Part shown: one piece after another, positions 46,517-56,978 of the stretch | Position numbering within the stretch: the stretch's first letter is position 1 | How the letters are laid out: every line of letters begins with the position of its first letter | From: Methanofollis sp. W23 | GTDB taxonomy: Archaea; Halobacteriota; Methanomicrobia; Methanomicrobiales; Methanofollaceae | Length of the DNA: 64,000 nt | NCBI RefSeq assembly: GCF_017875325.1 | Contig: NZ_JAGGMN010000001.1 | Location: 1,942,140 to 2,006,139 of the forward strand | Direction of reading: 5' to 3' | Made by a program: the position numbers and the translations under genes | Notes under the pieces: model-generated | What the model was told of the DNA's origin: nothing | Seen by the model: only the letters and a program-made list of their open reading frames with translations | The model's database searches: none

Positions 46517-46698
46517 CATTACGGAGAGAGACTAAGATAATCACTCAAGAATCCACTCAACGACCCCTTGGCGCTTCCACTCGCTCAAAAGAGAGACGAC
46601 ACTCAAAACCCCGGACCGCCCTCCAACGATCCCCAGGGCACGACAGAGAAGAGAGAACAAAAAATCAACGAGAAAAGACGTGAAGAGGGAGAAGCCCC

Positions 46699-47916
46699 TC
46701 AGCCAAAGATCTCCCGCGACCGCTCCAGTGCAGCGACCGCCGGGAGCTTCTTGCCGGTCAGGAACTCGATACACGCGCCCCCACCAGTGGATATATGGGT
46801 GAAGGCTGCCTCAAGCCCCATCTGCTCGACGACCGCCGCGGTATGACCCCCGCCGATCACCGAGAAGGGCACCGTCGACGAAGCCCGCAAGATCTCGAAC
46901 GTCCCAAGCGAGAAGGCCTGGTCCTCAAAGACCCCCGCGGGGCCGTTGACCACGACCGTTCCCGACGACGAGATCTCCTCGTTCACCGCCTTCAGGGCGT
47001 CGGCACCGATATCCATCACCGGCGCCTCATCCGGGATCGACCCGACGGCGTACTCGACCCGCTCGCCGTCCTCGCGGACCGCGACCTGGTCAGGGAAAAG
47101 GACCCGGTCGCCGAACCGGTCGAGAAGGGCCTTTGCCTTTGCGACCTCGCCCGTATACTTCAACTGAGCGATCAGATCGGCCGAAGGTGTCCCGATATCG
47201 TAGCCTGCCGCCGTGAGGAAGACATTGGCTACGACACCAATGACGATCACCTGGTCGGCGACCCCGTTCTCCAGGACATTCGCCGCCACCGCAATCGAGT
47301 CGTCCACCTTCGTCCCGCCCAGGACAAATGTCACCGGCCGCGGCGCCCCTGTAAAGACCCGCGAGAGATTGCTCACCTCGCGCTCCATCAGGAGCCCGCC
47401 CGCCGAGCGCATCAGCATGGGCAACCCGACCACCGTCGGCTGTGAACGATGGGCCGTCCCGAAGGCGTCATTGACGAAGATATCCCCCATCGCCGCAAGA
47501 CGACGAGCGATATGCGTCCCCTTCGCCGCCTCCGGCGAAAGCGTCAGGTTTTCCTCCGCGTTGAACCTGACATTCTCAAGCATCAGGACCTCGCCCGTCC
47601 GCAGGGACGTCACCGCCTCCCGCGCCGTCCGGCCGAAGATATCATCGACATACCGCACCGGCCGACCCAGGAGATGGGCGAGCTTCTCGGCATGCCCCTC
47701 CAGGGTGGAGAAGTCCTTCTTGCCCGGCCGACTCTGGTGCGTCAGGACGACGACCCGGCTCTCTTCGAGTGCCTTGATCGTCGAAAGATGCTCCCGGAAC
47801 CGCTTGTCATCCAGGATCTGGTTTGAAGTCGGGTCAATAGGGGAGTTGAGGTCCAGACGGAGCAGGACTGTCTTCCCCTCAGGCGCAAGGTCGCGGATCG
47901 TCCCAATCGACGACAT
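46699..47916 (-). CDS. pgk: Phosphoglycerate kinase
   Basis: The 405-residue enzyme interconverts 1,3-bisphosphoglycerate plus ADP and 3-phosphoglycerate plus ATP; in a methanogen it mainly works in gluconeogenesis. Seen: VLLRLDLNSPID, the LTHQSRPG substrate loop, MLENVRFNAEE, FVNDAFGTAHRSQPT, FVLGGTKVDDS, NGPAGVFE and the hinge/nucleotide motif GGGHTAAVVE. It starts 14 bp after the stop of ATP synthase subunit D on the same strand, so it probably shares that operon. Confidence 0.96.
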   Translation of the reverse strand: MSSIGTIRDLAPEGKTVLLRLDLNSPIDPTSNQILDDKRFREHLSTIKALEESRVVVLTHQSRPGKKDFSTLEGHAEKLAHLLGRPVRYVDDIFGRTAREAVTSLRTGEVLMLENVRFNAEENLTLSPEAAKGTHIARRLAAMGDIFVNDAFGTAHRSQPTVVGLPMLMRSAGGLLMEREVSNLSRVFTGAPRPVTFVLGGTKVDDSIAVAANVLENGVADQVIVIGVVANVFLTAAGYDIGTPSADLIAQLKYTGEVAKAKALLDRFGDRVLFPDQVAVREDGERVEYAVGSIPDEAPVMDIGADALKAVNEEISSSGTVVVNGPAGVFEDQAFSLGTFEILRASSTVPFSVIGGGHTAAVVEQMGLEAAFTHISTGGGACIEFLTGKKLPAVAALERSREIFG

Positions 47917-47930
47917 AACTCCTCTTCAGT

Positions 47931-48608
47931 TTACGCAGCAGCCGCAGCTGCGGCCTCGGCTTCAGCCTCTTCTTCAGCCTTCACCAACGCCTTTGCCTTG
48001 ATCCTCTTGAGACGGAAGAGTTCTTCACGCTCCATCTCATCCAGCCGCATCTTGATGAACGACGCGGCCTCCTTCAGCTCAGGGATCACCTTGAATTCAA
48101 GGGCATTCACACGCCGCTTGGTGTGGTCGATCTCGTCCAGCAGGCGCTTCATCGTCGTCTCGATCTCGGCACTCTCGATGATCGCCTCGACAAGGTCCTC
48201 GTAGGCCTCGGCCGTCTCATCGATGACCGACTGGCTCCCGAGCACCCCGTATCCGCGATCAAGCAGGTTCTTCCTGACCTTCGCCGCCTCGATCTGAGGG
48301 ACGACAACGCCCATGATGTTCTTGGACTTCAGGGTGATCTCGGGGTTCTCCTTGACAGAGAAAGCCGCAGCCTTTACCCCGATCGTCCCTTCGACCGTAT
48401 TTGCAAGGGCGATCATCTCCTGGGCGCGCTGGTACTTGCGCAGCATCTCGCCCCGGGTGTCCTTCGCCTCTTTCAGCACCTTGAAGAACTCAAGGATCAG
48501 CCCGTCGCGCTTCATCTTGAGGATGTTGTAGCCGCGCTCGGAGAGCTTGATCTTGCGTTTGATGTCGATCAGCTCTGACCTCGTCGGCTTGACATCTCTA
48601 AGCGCCAT
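47931..48608 (-). CDS. atpD: A-type ATP synthase subunit D
   Basis: The 225-residue central stalk subunit is mostly alpha-helical coiled coil: KPTRSELIDIKRKIKLSERG at the N-terminus and DEIDHTKRRVNALEFKVIPE near residue 165. It forms the rotor shaft that couples the catalytic head to the membrane ring. The C-terminus carries an alanine/glutamate-rich tail (AEAEAAAAAAA) longer than usual. It lies 5 bp after atpB. Confidence 0.96.
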   Translation of the reverse strand: MALRDVKPTRSELIDIKRKIKLSERGYNILKMKRDGLILEFFKVLKEAKDTRGEMLRKYQRAQEMIALANTVEGTIGVKAAAFSVKENPEITLKSKNIMGVVVPQIEAAKVRKNLLDRGYGVLGSQSVIDETAEAYEDLVEAIIESAEIETTMKRLLDEIDHTKRRVNALEFKVIPELKEAASFIKMRLDEMEREELFRLKRIKAKALVKAEEEAEAEAAAAAAA

Positions 48609-48613
48609 CGGAC

Positions 48614-50005
48614 TTACACCTCAGCCTTTGCACCCTTCCGGTAAAGCGGGTGGTACTTCTTGATCAGGTCGCGGTCGAGCCTGACAAGCTGTTCGACCGG
48701 CAGCGTGGCCAGAAGTTCCCAACCCACGTCAAGGGTCCTCTCGATCGAACGGTCCTCGTCGATCCCCTGGCGGACAAATTTGTCCTCAAAGAGGTCGGCG
48801 AACTCCAGGAACCCACGGTCACGCTCGGAAAGGGCGTCCTTCCCGACGATGGCCACCAGGCCGCGGAGATCCTTGCCTTCCGCATACCCGGCGTACAACT
48901 GGTCGGAGACCTTCTTGTGGTCGTCCCTGGTGTGCCCCTCGCCGATACCCAGGTTCATCAACCTGGACAGCGACGGCAGGACATTGATCGGCGGGTAAAT
49001 ACCCTTCCGGTGAAGTTCACGGGAGACCACGATCTGACCCTCGGTGATGTAGCCGGTCAGGTCGGCGATCGGGTGGGTGATATCGTCGCCAGGCATGGTC
49101 AGGATCGGGATCTGGGTGACCGAGCCCTTCTTGCCCTTGACAATACCCGCCCGCTCGTACAGGCAGGCCAGGTCGGTGTACATGTACCCCGGATACCCAC
49201 GCCTGCCAGGCACCTCTTCACGAGCCGCACCGATCTGACGGAGCGCCTCACAGTAGTTGGTCATATCAGTGAGAATGACCAGCACGTGGTAGCCCAGTTC
49301 ATAGCCGAGGTACTCGGCCGTCGTCAGGGCAAGACGCGGGGTGATGATCCGCTCGACCGCCGGGTCGTCGGCAAGGTTCAGGAAGACGACCGCCCTCTCC
49401 AGCGCACCGGTGCGCTCGAAGTCGGCCATGAAGTAGTTGGCTTCTTCCTTCGTGATACCCATCGCCGCAAAGACCACCGCAAACTCCTCAGTGGAGCCCG
49501 GCACCTTTGCCTGACGAGCGATCTGGAGGGCGATATCGTTGTGCGGCAGACCTGCACCCGAGAAGATCGGGAGCTTCTGACCACGGACCAGGGTGTTGGT
49601 CCCGTCGATGGTCGAGATACCGGTCTGGATGAAATCGGCCGGGGACGCACGGGCGTACGGGTTGATCGCCGCGCCCTGAATGTCCAGCCTCTTCTCAGGC
49701 ACGATCTCGGGGCCGCCGTCGATCGGCTTCCCGCCGCCAGAGAGGATACGACCAAGCATGTCCTTGGAGACCGGCATCTTGATCGTCTCGCCAAGGAACC
49801 TGACCCCGGCGTCGCGACCGATACCCGCAGTGGTCTCGAAACACTGGACGACCACGAGGTCGTCGGAGGTGTCGAGCACCTGACCGCGCTTGATACTGCC
49901 ATCCGCAAGGACGATGTTCACGAGCTCGTTGTAGCCGACCGGCTCGGTCTTCTCGACAAAGACGAGCGGACCGGCGATCTGCTTGACTGTCTTATACTCT
50001 TTCAT
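48614..50005 (-). CDS. atpB: A-type ATP synthase subunit B
   Basis: The 463-residue non-catalytic hexamer subunit. The family hallmark is a degenerate P-loop region ([19 protein letters not shown]) instead of Walker A, together with [20 protein letters not shown] and [20 protein letters not shown]. It alternates with subunit A in the head. The ATG overlaps the stop of atpA by 4 bp. Confidence 0.97.
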   Translation of the reverse strand: MKEYKTVKQIAGPLVFVEKTEPVGYNELVNIVLADGSIKRGQVLDTSDDLVVVQCFETTAGIGRDAGVRFLGETIKMPVSKDMLGRILSGGGKPIDGGPEIVPEKRLDIQGAAINPYARASPADFIQTGISTIDGTNTLVRGQKLPIFSGAGLPHNDIALQIARQAKVPGSTEEFAVVFAAMGITKEEANYFMADFERTGALERAVVFLNLADDPAVERIITPRLALTTAEYLGYELGYHVLVILTDMTNYCEALRQIGAAREEVPGRRGYPGYMYTDLACLYERAGIVKGKKGSVTQIPILTMPGDDITHPIADLTGYITEGQIVVSRELHRKGIYPPINVLPSLSRLMNLGIGEGHTRDDHKKVSDQLYAGYAEGKDLRGLVAIVGKDALSERDRGFLEFADLFEDKFVRQGIDEDRSIERTLDVGWELLATLPVEQLVRLDRDLIKKYHPLYRKGAKAEV

Positions 50006-51774
50006 GCCATCCCCGCCTTCAGTCCGGCAAATTCATCCTTCATCGCCTTCAAGATCCGCTCAAGTTCAGGCTTGTAGTCCTTGGTGAACTTGATCTGCGG
50101 CAGGTCGTTCTTGGCCTTGACCGCCAGGATCTGGGCCGGCATCACGCCTGCCGCATGGGCCGCGGACGAGAGGTCGGCGAAGGTGTGGATCGCCCTGAGG
50201 ATATCGAGCTGCTTCTCGAGCGAACAGTAGGTGTCCACATCGTCGAAAGCGTTCTGCTGCAGGAAGATCTCACGGAGCATCCTGGCAACCTCGATGGTGA
50301 TCTGCTCCTCTTCTGGGAGGGCGTCGGACCCGACGAGCTGCACGATCTCCTGGAGCTCGGATTCCTTCTGGAGCACCCCCATAGACCAGTTCCGCAGCTG
50401 GTTCCACTCAGGCGAGATGTTCTTGTCGTACCACTCGTTGAGGGTATCAAGATACAGGGAATACGAGTTGAGCCAGTTGATGGCCGGGAAGTGCCGGCGC
50501 TGCGAGAGCTTGGCGTCCAGTGCCCAGAAGACCTTGACGATACGCAGGGTGTTCTGGGTGACCGGCTCGGAGAAGTCACCGCCAGGCGGCGAAACCGCAC
50601 CGATAACCGAGACCGACCCTTCAAGGTCGTTGAGGGTCATCACACGACCCGCACGCTCGTAGAACTCAGAGAGACGGGCGGCCAGGTATGCCGGATACCC
50701 CTCTTCACCAGGCATCTCTTCGAGACGGGAGGAGATCTCACGCATGGCCTCTGCCCACCGTGAGGTGGAGTCGGCCATCAGGGAGACATCGTAGCCCTGG
50801 TCACGGAAATACTCGGCGATGGTGATACCGGTGTACACAGACGCCTCACGGGCGGCCACCGGCATGTTCGAGGTGTTCGCGATGAGGATGGTCCGCTCCA
50901 TCAGCGGCCTGCCCGACTTCGGGTCGTCGAGTGCCGGGAACTCGGTCAGTACCTCGGTCATCTCGTTGCCGCGCTCACCGCAGCCGATATAGACCACGAT
51001 CTGAGCGTCAGACCACTTCGCAAGCTGCTGCTGAGTGACCGTCTTGCCTGAGCCAAACGGCCCAGGAATGGCAGCGGTACCGCCCTTGGCGATCGGGAAG
51101 AGCCCGTCGAGAATCCTCTGCCCGGTAACGAGCGGGATATCCGGGTTCATCTTCTCGGCCACCGGCCGCGGCACACGGACCGGCCACTTCTGCATCATCT
51201 GGATCTCGGTCCCGTCCTCGAGGACACAGACCGTCTCCTCGACGGTGAACGAGCCGCCCTTGATCTCCTTGACCACGCCGCCCTTCTGGTTGGGCGGGAC
51301 CATGATCTTGTGGAGGATCGACTCGGTCTCCTGGACCGTCCCGATGACCGTGCCAGGGGCGACATGGTCGCCGGCCTTCACGACCGGGACAAACTCCCAC
51401 TTTGCCGTGAGGTCGAGCCCTGGTGCGGTCACACCACGCTCGATGAAACTTCCCATCTTCTCCATGAGCACCTCGAGCGGTCTCTGAATACCGTCGTAGA
51501 TGCTCTTCAGCAGACCCGGGCCAAGTTCGACCGCGAGCGGCATGCCGGTGTTTACCACCGGTTCGCCGGGCCGAATGCCGTCGGTGGCCTCGTAGACCTG
51601 GATGATGATGTTCTCACCCGAGATCTTGATGACCTCGCCCATCAGTTCCTCGTGGCCGACCTTGACCACGTCGTACATATGGGCATTGAAGCCGACGGCC
51701 GTGACGACCGGGCCTGCAATCCTCTTCAGCACTCCTGTCGAAGTGCCTGTGTTCGATTCAGTTTTTACTTCCAC
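50002..51774 (-). CDS. atpA: A-type ATP synthase catalytic subunit A
   Basis: 590 residues, a full-length catalytic subunit. Walker [13 protein letters not shown], the catalytic region [50 protein letters not shown], and the ~90-residue non-homologous region characteristic of A/V-type A subunits near residues 120-200. It synthesises ATP from ADP and phosphate using the ion gradient. It overlaps atpF by 10 bp and atpB by 4 bp. Confidence 0.98.
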   Translation of the reverse strand: MEVKTESNTGTSTGVLKRIAGPVVTAVGFNAHMYDVVKVGHEELMGEVIKISGENIIIQVYEATDGIRPGEPVVNTGMPLAVELGPGLLKSIYDGIQRPLEVLMEKMGSFIERGVTAPGLDLTAKWEFVPVVKAGDHVAPGTVIGTVQETESILHKIMVPPNQKGGVVKEIKGGSFTVEETVCVLEDGTEIQMMQKWPVRVPRPVAEKMNPDIPLVTGQRILDGLFPIAKGGTAAIPGPFGSGKTVTQQQLAKWSDAQIVVYIGCGERGNEMTEVLTEFPALDDPKSGRPLMERTILIANTSNMPVAAREASVYTGITIAEYFRDQGYDVSLMADSTSRWAEAMREISSRLEEMPGEEGYPAYLAARLSEFYERAGRVMTLNDLEGSVSVIGAVSPPGGDFSEPVTQNTLRIVKVFWALDAKLSQRRHFPAINWLNSYSLYLDTLNEWYDKNISPEWNQLRNWSMGVLQKESELQEIVQLVGSDALPEEEQITIEVARMLREIFLQQNAFDDVDTYCSLEKQLDILRAIHTFADLSSAAHAAGVMPAQILAVKAKNDLPQIKFTKDYKPELERILKAMKDEFAGLKAGMA

Positions 51775-52073
51775 AGATCAACACCGACCGATCTCTTTAT
51801 TCTCTCCCGCATGGAGAGCCCTCCCTCTTCCTCTTCGCCGATCGCGATCACCGTCGGCTTCACGGACTCCTCGAGTTGGGCCCGCATCCGCAGGGGGAGC
51901 CTGTTCATATCGCTGCTGTCCAGCACCAGGATGCCGATTGATTCATCCTCGATCACGTGCTGGACGGTGGTCTTCAGGGCCTCGTCGTCCTCGGCGACAA
52001 GGGTCTTCTGAATGCCTGCAAGACGGAACCCGATGACAAACTCGCTGTTTCCAACGACTGCAATCTCAACCAT
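51765..52073 (-). CDS. atpF: A-type ATP synthase subunit F
   Basis: 102-residue central-stalk subunit with a Rossmann-like fold: [19 protein letters not shown] at the N-terminus and a variable C-terminal helix. It sits against subunit D in the rotor. It starts directly after atpC and overlaps atpA by 10 bp. Confidence 0.94.
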   Translation of the reverse strand: MVEIAVVGNSEFVIGFRLAGIQKTLVAEDDEALKTTVQHVIEDESIGILVLDSSDMNRLPLRMRAQLEESVKPTVIAIGEEEEGGLSMRERIKRSVGVDLWK

Positions 52074-53132
52074 CTACATCACCAGGTATCCTTCAATGCG
52101 TTCATTCGCCAGACCGTATTCCTTCCCCCGGGCGATAGCGCGGAGGTTTGCCACCTCGTAGCGCTTCATCTCGAGGTAGGCGAGGATGGGCAGGACCGAG
52201 AAGGGATACCGCTTGGAGAGCCGTTCCATCTGCTTGAGCCGGTACGTCGTCAGCAGCACTTCGACCTCGTGGACAGGGCGCTGCTGGCGCAGTTCGTCAA
52301 AGACTGCGGCCAGTTCTGGATCCCTGGTCTTCTTCTTCGCGGCCTCGATCAACTCGTCAAGGTTCTCGATCGTACTCATCCTGACCAGTTCGTCGACCGT
52401 AAAGGCCTTCCCGCCTGGTATGAGCAGCGCTTTGATCTCTTCACCACTGGCGTGCTGACCGCGGAAACGGAAGAGGTTCATGATGTTCCTGGTGTCGATC
52501 TCAGTCTGGATATAGCCCAGGAACTCATAGCCCCCTGCAACCCCGCCCTTGGCGTCGGAGACCATCTGCATATACAGGTTCTTGTAGAGTTCGTTCTCAA
52601 GTGTGGCAAATGAACCGGTCTCCAGGGCCTCATGAAGCCCTGCGGAGAGAAGAGGGCCAAGACGTCGGCCTTTCACCGCTTCAACAATCCGATCAGGAGA
52701 GTCCTCGGCAAGCAACCGGTCGAGCGCGTTCTTGTCGAGTTCGCCGGCCGGGACCAGGACTTCCTTGATCTTGCCAGGTTTGACTCCCTGCATCTTGCCG
52801 CGCAGGATGGTCAGGACGTTCTGGATATCCCAGTGCCGCAGATAACTCTGCACGAACCTCATGACCCCGGAAGGGGTGATCTTCAGGACGTCCTGATACT
52901 CCTTCGCAAGGTTCCATGAGAGACCCACCTCGATGAGGTTGATACCGGAAAAAGACGAGGCCAGCTCGTCGATCTCGCGTTTGTATTCGGTCTCTCCGAT
53001 AAAGCGAGTGATCTCGGGCAGGCTCATGTTGAGCATCCGCAGGTACTCCTCCCGCGGGATCAACTTTGCTTTGCGCACACGCATGCGCGTGGAGACGTAA
53101 ATGTATGGAGCCGGGCCCCCTACGTCAACCAT
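52074..53132 (-). CDS. atpC: A-type ATP synthase subunit C
   Basis: 352 residues, the V-type d/A-type C socket protein linking the central stalk to the c-ring. Conserved stretches include YIYVSTRMRVRKAKLIPREE, FIGETEYKREI and GYIQTEIDTRNIMNLFRFRG. It is helical throughout and lacks membrane segments, as expected. Confidence 0.95.
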   Translation of the reverse strand: MVDVGGPAPYIYVSTRMRVRKAKLIPREEYLRMLNMSLPEITRFIGETEYKREIDELASSFSGINLIEVGLSWNLAKEYQDVLKITPSGVMRFVQSYLRHWDIQNVLTILRGKMQGVKPGKIKEVLVPAGELDKNALDRLLAEDSPDRIVEAVKGRRLGPLLSAGLHEALETGSFATLENELYKNLYMQMVSDAKGGVAGGYEFLGYIQTEIDTRNIMNLFRFRGQHASGEEIKALLIPGGKAFTVDELVRMSTIENLDELIEAAKKKTRDPELAAVFDELRQQRPVHEVEVLLTTYRLKQMERLSKRYPFSVLPILAYLEMKRYEVANLRAIARGKEYGLANERIEGYLVM

Positions 53133-53144
53133 GCCGAGACCTCC

Positions 53145-53723
53145 TCAGGGGAACAGGATATCAGACGCATCCTTCAGCTCTGACTCCCATACCGTCTCCA
53201 GGAATGTACGGTAACTGTAGTCGACCTTCATCCTGCCGTCAGCACTCTCAACCACGATCCCGCCTTCGATCTCGACGGGGTCCCCGACCGAGAACCCGGA
53301 GAAGTCCGCGTTCTCGGCAAGGATTTCTTTCAGTATGGAGACATCACGGGCGTTGCAGTAGACCGTACCGCCCCCAACATCGGCAGCCGCCTGGGGGAGG
53401 AGGTTACGGAGAGCCTGCGCGTGAAAATCGGCAGGAAGGTCGCCGATCTTGGCAAGGGTGGATGCATGGACACGCGCCAGCGTGTCCTTCTCCGCATTGA
53501 GAGTCTCGCGCTTGACGGCGAGGTTGGCAGCCGAGACTTCCTGGTTGATGATGCGGGTCACTTCCCGCTGGACGTCTTCGTCGGCTGTTCCCTTGATCGC
53601 CGCCGCTTTCTCCTGCGCCTCTTCGAGGATGCTCTTGACCTCGGCCTCAGTCTGAGCCCGGATCTCGGCGACCTCTTTCCGCCCTTTTTCCTTGATATCT
53701 CCAACGACAGCTTCCAATCCCAT
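53145..53723 (-). CDS. atpE: A-type ATP synthase subunit E
   Basis: The 192-residue peripheral-stalk subunit has a long charged N-terminal helix (EVAEIRAQTEAEVKSILEEA) that pairs with subunit H in a coiled coil, and a C-terminal globular domain (VEIEGGIVVESADGRMKVDY) that holds the catalytic head. Confidence 0.95.
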   Translation of the reverse strand: MGLEAVVGDIKEKGRKEVAEIRAQTEAEVKSILEEAQEKAAAIKGTADEDVQREVTRIINQEVSAANLAVKRETLNAEKDTLARVHASTLAKIGDLPADFHAQALRNLLPQAAADVGGGTVYCNARDVSILKEILAENADFSGFSVGDPVEIEGGIVVESADGRMKVDYSYRTFLETVWESELKDASDILFP

Positions 53724-53748
53724 CGTTCACTCCGTGTCTACTTCGTAT

Positions 53749-53997
53749 TTAGAAGAGCAGCAGCAGAGCAACAACAAGACCGAAGATGACGACTGTCTCT
53801 GGAATAACGGTGAAGAGCAGTGCAAGACCGAACATGTCCTTGTTCTCGGCGGTCGCCCCGACGGCGGCGGCACCGATACCAAGTTCACCAAGACCGGTAC
53901 CGACACCGGCCAGACCGACGGCGAGACCTGCGCCGACTGCCTTCAATCCCATCTGCGATGCTTCAATCATTTCAAGAGTCATAACTGGATCTGCCAT
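53749..53997 (-). CDS. atpK: A-type ATP synthase subunit K (c-ring proteolipid)
   Basis: 82 residues, two membrane helices and a short polar loop ([10 protein letters not shown]). The ion-binding glutamate is in [11 protein letters not shown] of helix 2. Helix 1 is glycine-rich ([17 protein letters not shown]) and shows no glutamine at the position used by well-known sodium-binding rings, so ion specificity cannot be read safely. It is the single-hairpin form, not a duplicated one. Confidence 0.95.
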   Translation of the reverse strand: MADPVMTLEMIEASQMGLKAVGAGLAVGLAGVGTGLGELGIGAAAVGATAENKDMFGLALLFTVIPETVVIFGLVVALLLLF

Positions 53998-54002
53998 AGT
54001 TC

Positions 54003-55979
54003 TTATTCCTCCGTAAATTTCCTTCTCATGCCAAAGGGCACGTACTTCTTCCCTCCACCATTGTAGAACTTGGTGAAGAACTCAACATAATGCAACCTGA
54101 TCGAGTTCAGGCCGCCGCCCAGAAGACCAAGTGCGGTATTGAGCACGTGGCCGAGGAGCAGGACGACAAGACCAATCAGGACGATGACGACACCCACGAT
54201 AGTGAGTGACTCGAGCTGTGGGCCGATGATCAGGTCGAGGGCGATGTAGTTGGTGACCATCGCAATCGCGACCGAGGAGAGACCGACCGCAACAAGACGA
54301 GTGTACGACAGGACATGACTGACGATCGTCGGAACCTCCATCAGTTCAAGCGGAGATTCCTGACCGATCAGGACGATGCCGAGCAGGACCAGAACGGCAC
54401 CAAAGATGCCTGCCGTGTTCAGGCCCATCGCCACTGGCGCAAAACCGGTGAGGTCCAGCATCAGCGGGATAGGGAATAGAGACCAGACTGCAATGATGAT
54501 GCCCCACATCGTAAAGAGCCAGCCAAACTGTTCAAGAACTTCTTTGGTGGCCTTGGGGCTCTGGTGCATGGCATGTCTGATGTTCCACACATGGAGCAGA
54601 CGCCCCAGCGTGATGTGCAGGATACCAATCCAGACCGAGATGATCAGCAGTTCCGCAACCATCGGGTGATGGACGGTGTTCGCGCCGATGTTCAGGTGCC
54701 TGGAGAAGATAATCGCCTGCCAGGGTAGCGAAAATCCGAAACATTCGCTGAAGAGGACACCGAAGATACAACTCATGATCGAGGAGTTCCTCAGGGTGTC
54801 CAGGAGCTGTGTGCCCGCTTCTCCTTTGAAGTACCTCCGGAGTCCGAAGGACAGCGCAAGGAGCACGAGACCGTACCCGATATCGCCCAGGATCAGACCG
54901 AAGAAAATCGGGAAGACGATCGAGACGAGCAGTGTCGGGTCGAACTCGTCGTAGCGCGGACGAGCGTAGACATCAATTAAGAGTTCGGTCGGGTGCGAGA
55001 AACGGGGGTTGTTGTATTCAACCGGGACGTCTTTTGCGTCGTCCCCGACTTCGAGCTCGGTGACATAGACTTTCCCCGCGGTCACGTGGGTGAGGGACGC
55101 GATGATCCCCTCGACCTTCTCGGACGGGACCCAGCCTTCTGCCACAAAAGCGTCGTCTGTTGTTGCAAACCGCAGCGGGGCTTCCGCCTGCTCCACGACG
55201 GCCGTGAAGTATTCGTCGTATGCAACGAGGACTTCGCCATATTCATTCTTCTTTTCCTCAAGAGTCCTCTCGATCTTCTCAATCTGCTCGTTGAGCTGAG
55301 AGATCTTCCCCTTGGCGTCATAAATAAGGTCTTTTACGGGACCTGAGCCATCAGGGATGGGGACCGACTGGAAGTGTGCTTCGAGCAGGGCGCGGTCAGC
55401 GGCCTCTGCCTCTGATGCAGGGACAAAAACGACAATGAAGTTCTGTACACCTTTGCCGCCGGGTACAAAGTGTTTCTCGTGGGGGACCGGGATCTCAACG
55501 TCGGATTCGACGTAGCCTGCAAAAACGGTGACGTTCTCGTAGCCGTGATACAGGTCCATGTCGAGGGGAACAGGCGCAAAAGGTTCGAGGGCGGTGACCC
55601 GCGCCTCAAGCGTTTTTACCTGTGCCTCGACTTTCGACCGCTGTGCAGTGAGATCCTCGGCGTCCTCCACGAGGGCGGCAAGGGTCCGGTCGACGCCGGC
55701 CTTCAGTTCGGTCGATGCCTGTGTCTTGGTGGCATCAACAGAATCTGGAGAAATTCCAAAGGTGTTCTCGAGCGACCTGATCTTGATCAGTTCGGAGGAG
55801 GCGTCGCTTGCTTGGTCAAGCGGCATCCCGATCTTGAACCCTTCGTAGGCCTCGTCTTCCTTCTCGACAAAATCTTCGATGTGAAAAGCATGCTGATGAT
55901 ACAACTCACGGACGATCGTATCCATCTGGTCCTTGGACCCTGCGATCAGGATACGGCTCATCCGCTTAGGCTGAAACAT
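54003..55979 (-). CDS. atpI: A-type ATP synthase subunit I (a-subunit)
   Basis: About 658 residues. The N-terminal cytoplasmic half is a helical stator with globular domains. The C-terminal half has about eight membrane helices from [20 protein letters not shown] onward. The essential arginine is in [18 protein letters not shown] at 55979 follows AAGGAG and overlaps the end of atpH by 14 bp; the open frame extends a little further upstream, but those residues overlap atpH in another frame. Confidence 0.95.
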   Translation of the reverse strand: MFQPKRMSRILIAGSKDQMDTIVRELYHQHAFHIEDFVEKEDEAYEGFKIGMPLDQASDASSELIKIRSLENTFGISPDSVDATKTQASTELKAGVDRTLAALVEDAEDLTAQRSKVEAQVKTLEARVTALEPFAPVPLDMDLYHGYENVTVFAGYVESDVEIPVPHEKHFVPGGKGVQNFIVVFVPASEAEAADRALLEAHFQSVPIPDGSGPVKDLIYDAKGKISQLNEQIEKIERTLEEKKNEYGEVLVAYDEYFTAVVEQAEAPLRFATTDDAFVAEGWVPSEKVEGIIASLTHVTAGKVYVTELEVGDDAKDVPVEYNNPRFSHPTELLIDVYARPRYDEFDPTLLVSIVFPIFFGLILGDIGYGLVLLALSFGLRRYFKGEAGTQLLDTLRNSSIMSCIFGVLFSECFGFSLPWQAIIFSRHLNIGANTVHHPMVAELLIISVWIGILHITLGRLLHVWNIRHAMHQSPKATKEVLEQFGWLFTMWGIIIAVWSLFPIPLMLDLTGFAPVAMGLNTAGIFGAVLVLLGIVLIGQESPLELMEVPTIVSHVLSYTRLVAVGLSSVAIAMVTNYIALDLIIGPQLESLTIVGVVIVLIGLVVLLLGHVLNTALGLLGGGLNSIRLHYVEFFTKFYNGGGKKYVPFGMRRKFTEE

Positions 55980-56295
55980 GCAGCTGCTCCTTAAAACGCG
56001 AGACGAGATACTCGACTGCCTTGTCGACATTGGCAAGGCTGTTCGCTTTGATCTTTTCCGCCTGCTGTTCGCCGTCCTTCAGGATCTCGGCACGTTTTTT
56101 CGTGGCGGCGGTCTTGGCGTCGGCGAGTCTCGTCTTTTTGTAGGCCTCTGCATCGGCGGTGGCTTTCTCGATGATACGTTCTGCCTCCGCTCTGGCATCC
56201 GCAACTTTCTGCTTGTTCTCAGCATGTGCGGTGCTGACCATAGACTTATACTCTTCTTCTGCCTGCTTGATGCTCTTTAAAACCTCACTCTTCAT
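55966..56295 (-). CDS. atpH: A-type ATP synthase subunit H
   Basis: 109 residues, an almost continuous charged alpha helix (KQAEEEYKSMVSTAHAENKQ, then EAERIIEKATADAEAYKKTR) that forms the peripheral stalk with subunit E. First gene of the operon. Ribosome binding site GGAGGG lies 5 bases before ATG. Confidence 0.93.
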   Translation of the reverse strand: MKSEVLKSIKQAEEEYKSMVSTAHAENKQKVADARAEAERIIEKATADAEAYKKTRLADAKTAATKKRAEILKDGEQQAEKIKANSLANVDKAVEYLVSRFKEQLHVSA

Positions 56296-56314
56296 CCAAC
56301 CCTCCTCTCACGGC

Positions 56315-56347
56315 CTACACATATTTGATGAAAATTACCTTTATATT
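56315..56347 (-). promoter_or_regulatory. Promoter of the ATP synthase operon
   Basis: AAATATAAA (about 56339-56347 on the minus strand) is a good TATA box, predicting a start near 56315 and a ~20-nt leader with GGAGGG before atpH. Confidence 0.5.
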
Positions 56348-56352
56348 TGTTG

Positions 56353-56829
56353 TTATTCTTCGACCAGGGCACGATCAACACATATATACCCGATCGTGCA
56401 CGCAGGAGGAAGAGCATCAAGCGTGACACTACCGCCGTTGCCTCGCAGGGTGAGACCAGCGAGTTCGGGCGAGCCGCAGAGGAGGTGCTGATCAGGGTGG
56501 GTACCGCGCAGAATTTCGCAGGAGATCGTGATCTCGGGAGCGGCCGAGACGACCATCGGCACCCGACGGGATCCGGGGTGGCCGTGGGGCAGGGCGACGA
56601 CCGGGAAGTGGTGGTCGCGGACTAAGAGGAGGATCATGGCGGCGGCACGGAGAGCGCCGCCTTCAGGGGCCGAGACGCAGACGAGGTCGCCGGGGTGAAG
56701 GCCTTCACAGTACTCGTCCTCGGTGGTCTCGATGCAGAGCGCAAACCGTTCGTGCACGCTCCCGACAAGGAGAAATGAGGTGGGCCCCTGGACGAGGAGG
56801 AGGTCGTCGGTGTCCAGGGGGCAGATCAT
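56353..56829 (-). CDS. Conserved hypothetical protein next to a zinc-ribbon protein
   Basis: About 158 residues starting MICPLDTDDLLLVQGPTSFL. I do not recognise the family. It looks like a soluble beta-rich protein with dispersed cysteines (ERFALCIETTEDEYCEGLHPGD, SCEILRG, HLLCGSPE). It has no membrane segment. Its ATG overlaps the stop of the zinc-ribbon gene by four bases, and its 3' end is just upstream of the ATP synthase promoter. Confidence 0.65.
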   Translation of the reverse strand: MICPLDTDDLLLVQGPTSFLLVGSVHERFALCIETTEDEYCEGLHPGDLVCVSAPEGGALRAAAMILLLVRDHHFPVVALPHGHPGSRRVPMVVSAAPEITISCEILRGTHPDQHLLCGSPELAGLTLRGNGGSVTLDALPPACTIGYICVDRALVEE

Positions 56830-56978
56830 GCCTCTTCGACGTCTTCTGACTGGCAGGAGGGGCAGACCGGGTGTTTTCCTACGGCTTTGAAGCGTTCGCC
56901 GCATTCTTTGCACCGGTAGGACCGGCCCTTTACCCGCTCTTCGATCTCGATGTCAGTGCCGCCGCCAATAGAACACAT
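56826..56978 (-). CDS. Small zinc-ribbon protein
   Basis: 50 residues, MCSIGGGTDIEIEERVKGRS, then YRCKECGERFKAVGKHPVCPSCQSEDVEEA. Two CxxC knuckles (CKEC and CPSC) form a rubredoxin-like zinc ribbon, so it may bind nucleic acid or protein. ATG at 56978 lies 25 bp from the TATA-like CTTATATCC near 57003, consistent with a leaderless transcript; ATG at 56990 is possible. It is coupled with the downstream hypothetical gene. Confidence 0.75.
   Translation of the reverse strand: MCSIGGGTDIEIEERVKGRSYRCKECGERFKAVGKHPVCPSCQSEDVEEA

Larger units (their letters stand above)
45791..46520 (+). repeat. Tandem array of four ~200-bp structured repeats
   Basis: The marker GTGTTGGAGGGTGCCGTCCA recurs at 45830, 46029, 46226 and 46446 (spacings 199, 197 and 220 bp). 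Each unit contains CAATCGCCATGAGAA or similar, a strong 31-nt hairpin, GATCGTGAG, GAGAACTGAAGGGG and a second GC-rich hairpin near CGGGGGACTCCGCCCCCGG. The fourth unit is truncated after its first hairpin. No convincing coding sequence is conserved across units on either strand. Confidence 0.85.

Noticed and set aside
45840-46519. Open frames on both strands through the tandem array
   Set aside because: They arise from the repeats; the reading phase shifts between units of 197-220 bp and no residue pattern is conserved.
48650-50077. 475-residue plus-strand open frame
   Set aside because: Complement of atpB, which is unmistakable on the minus strand.
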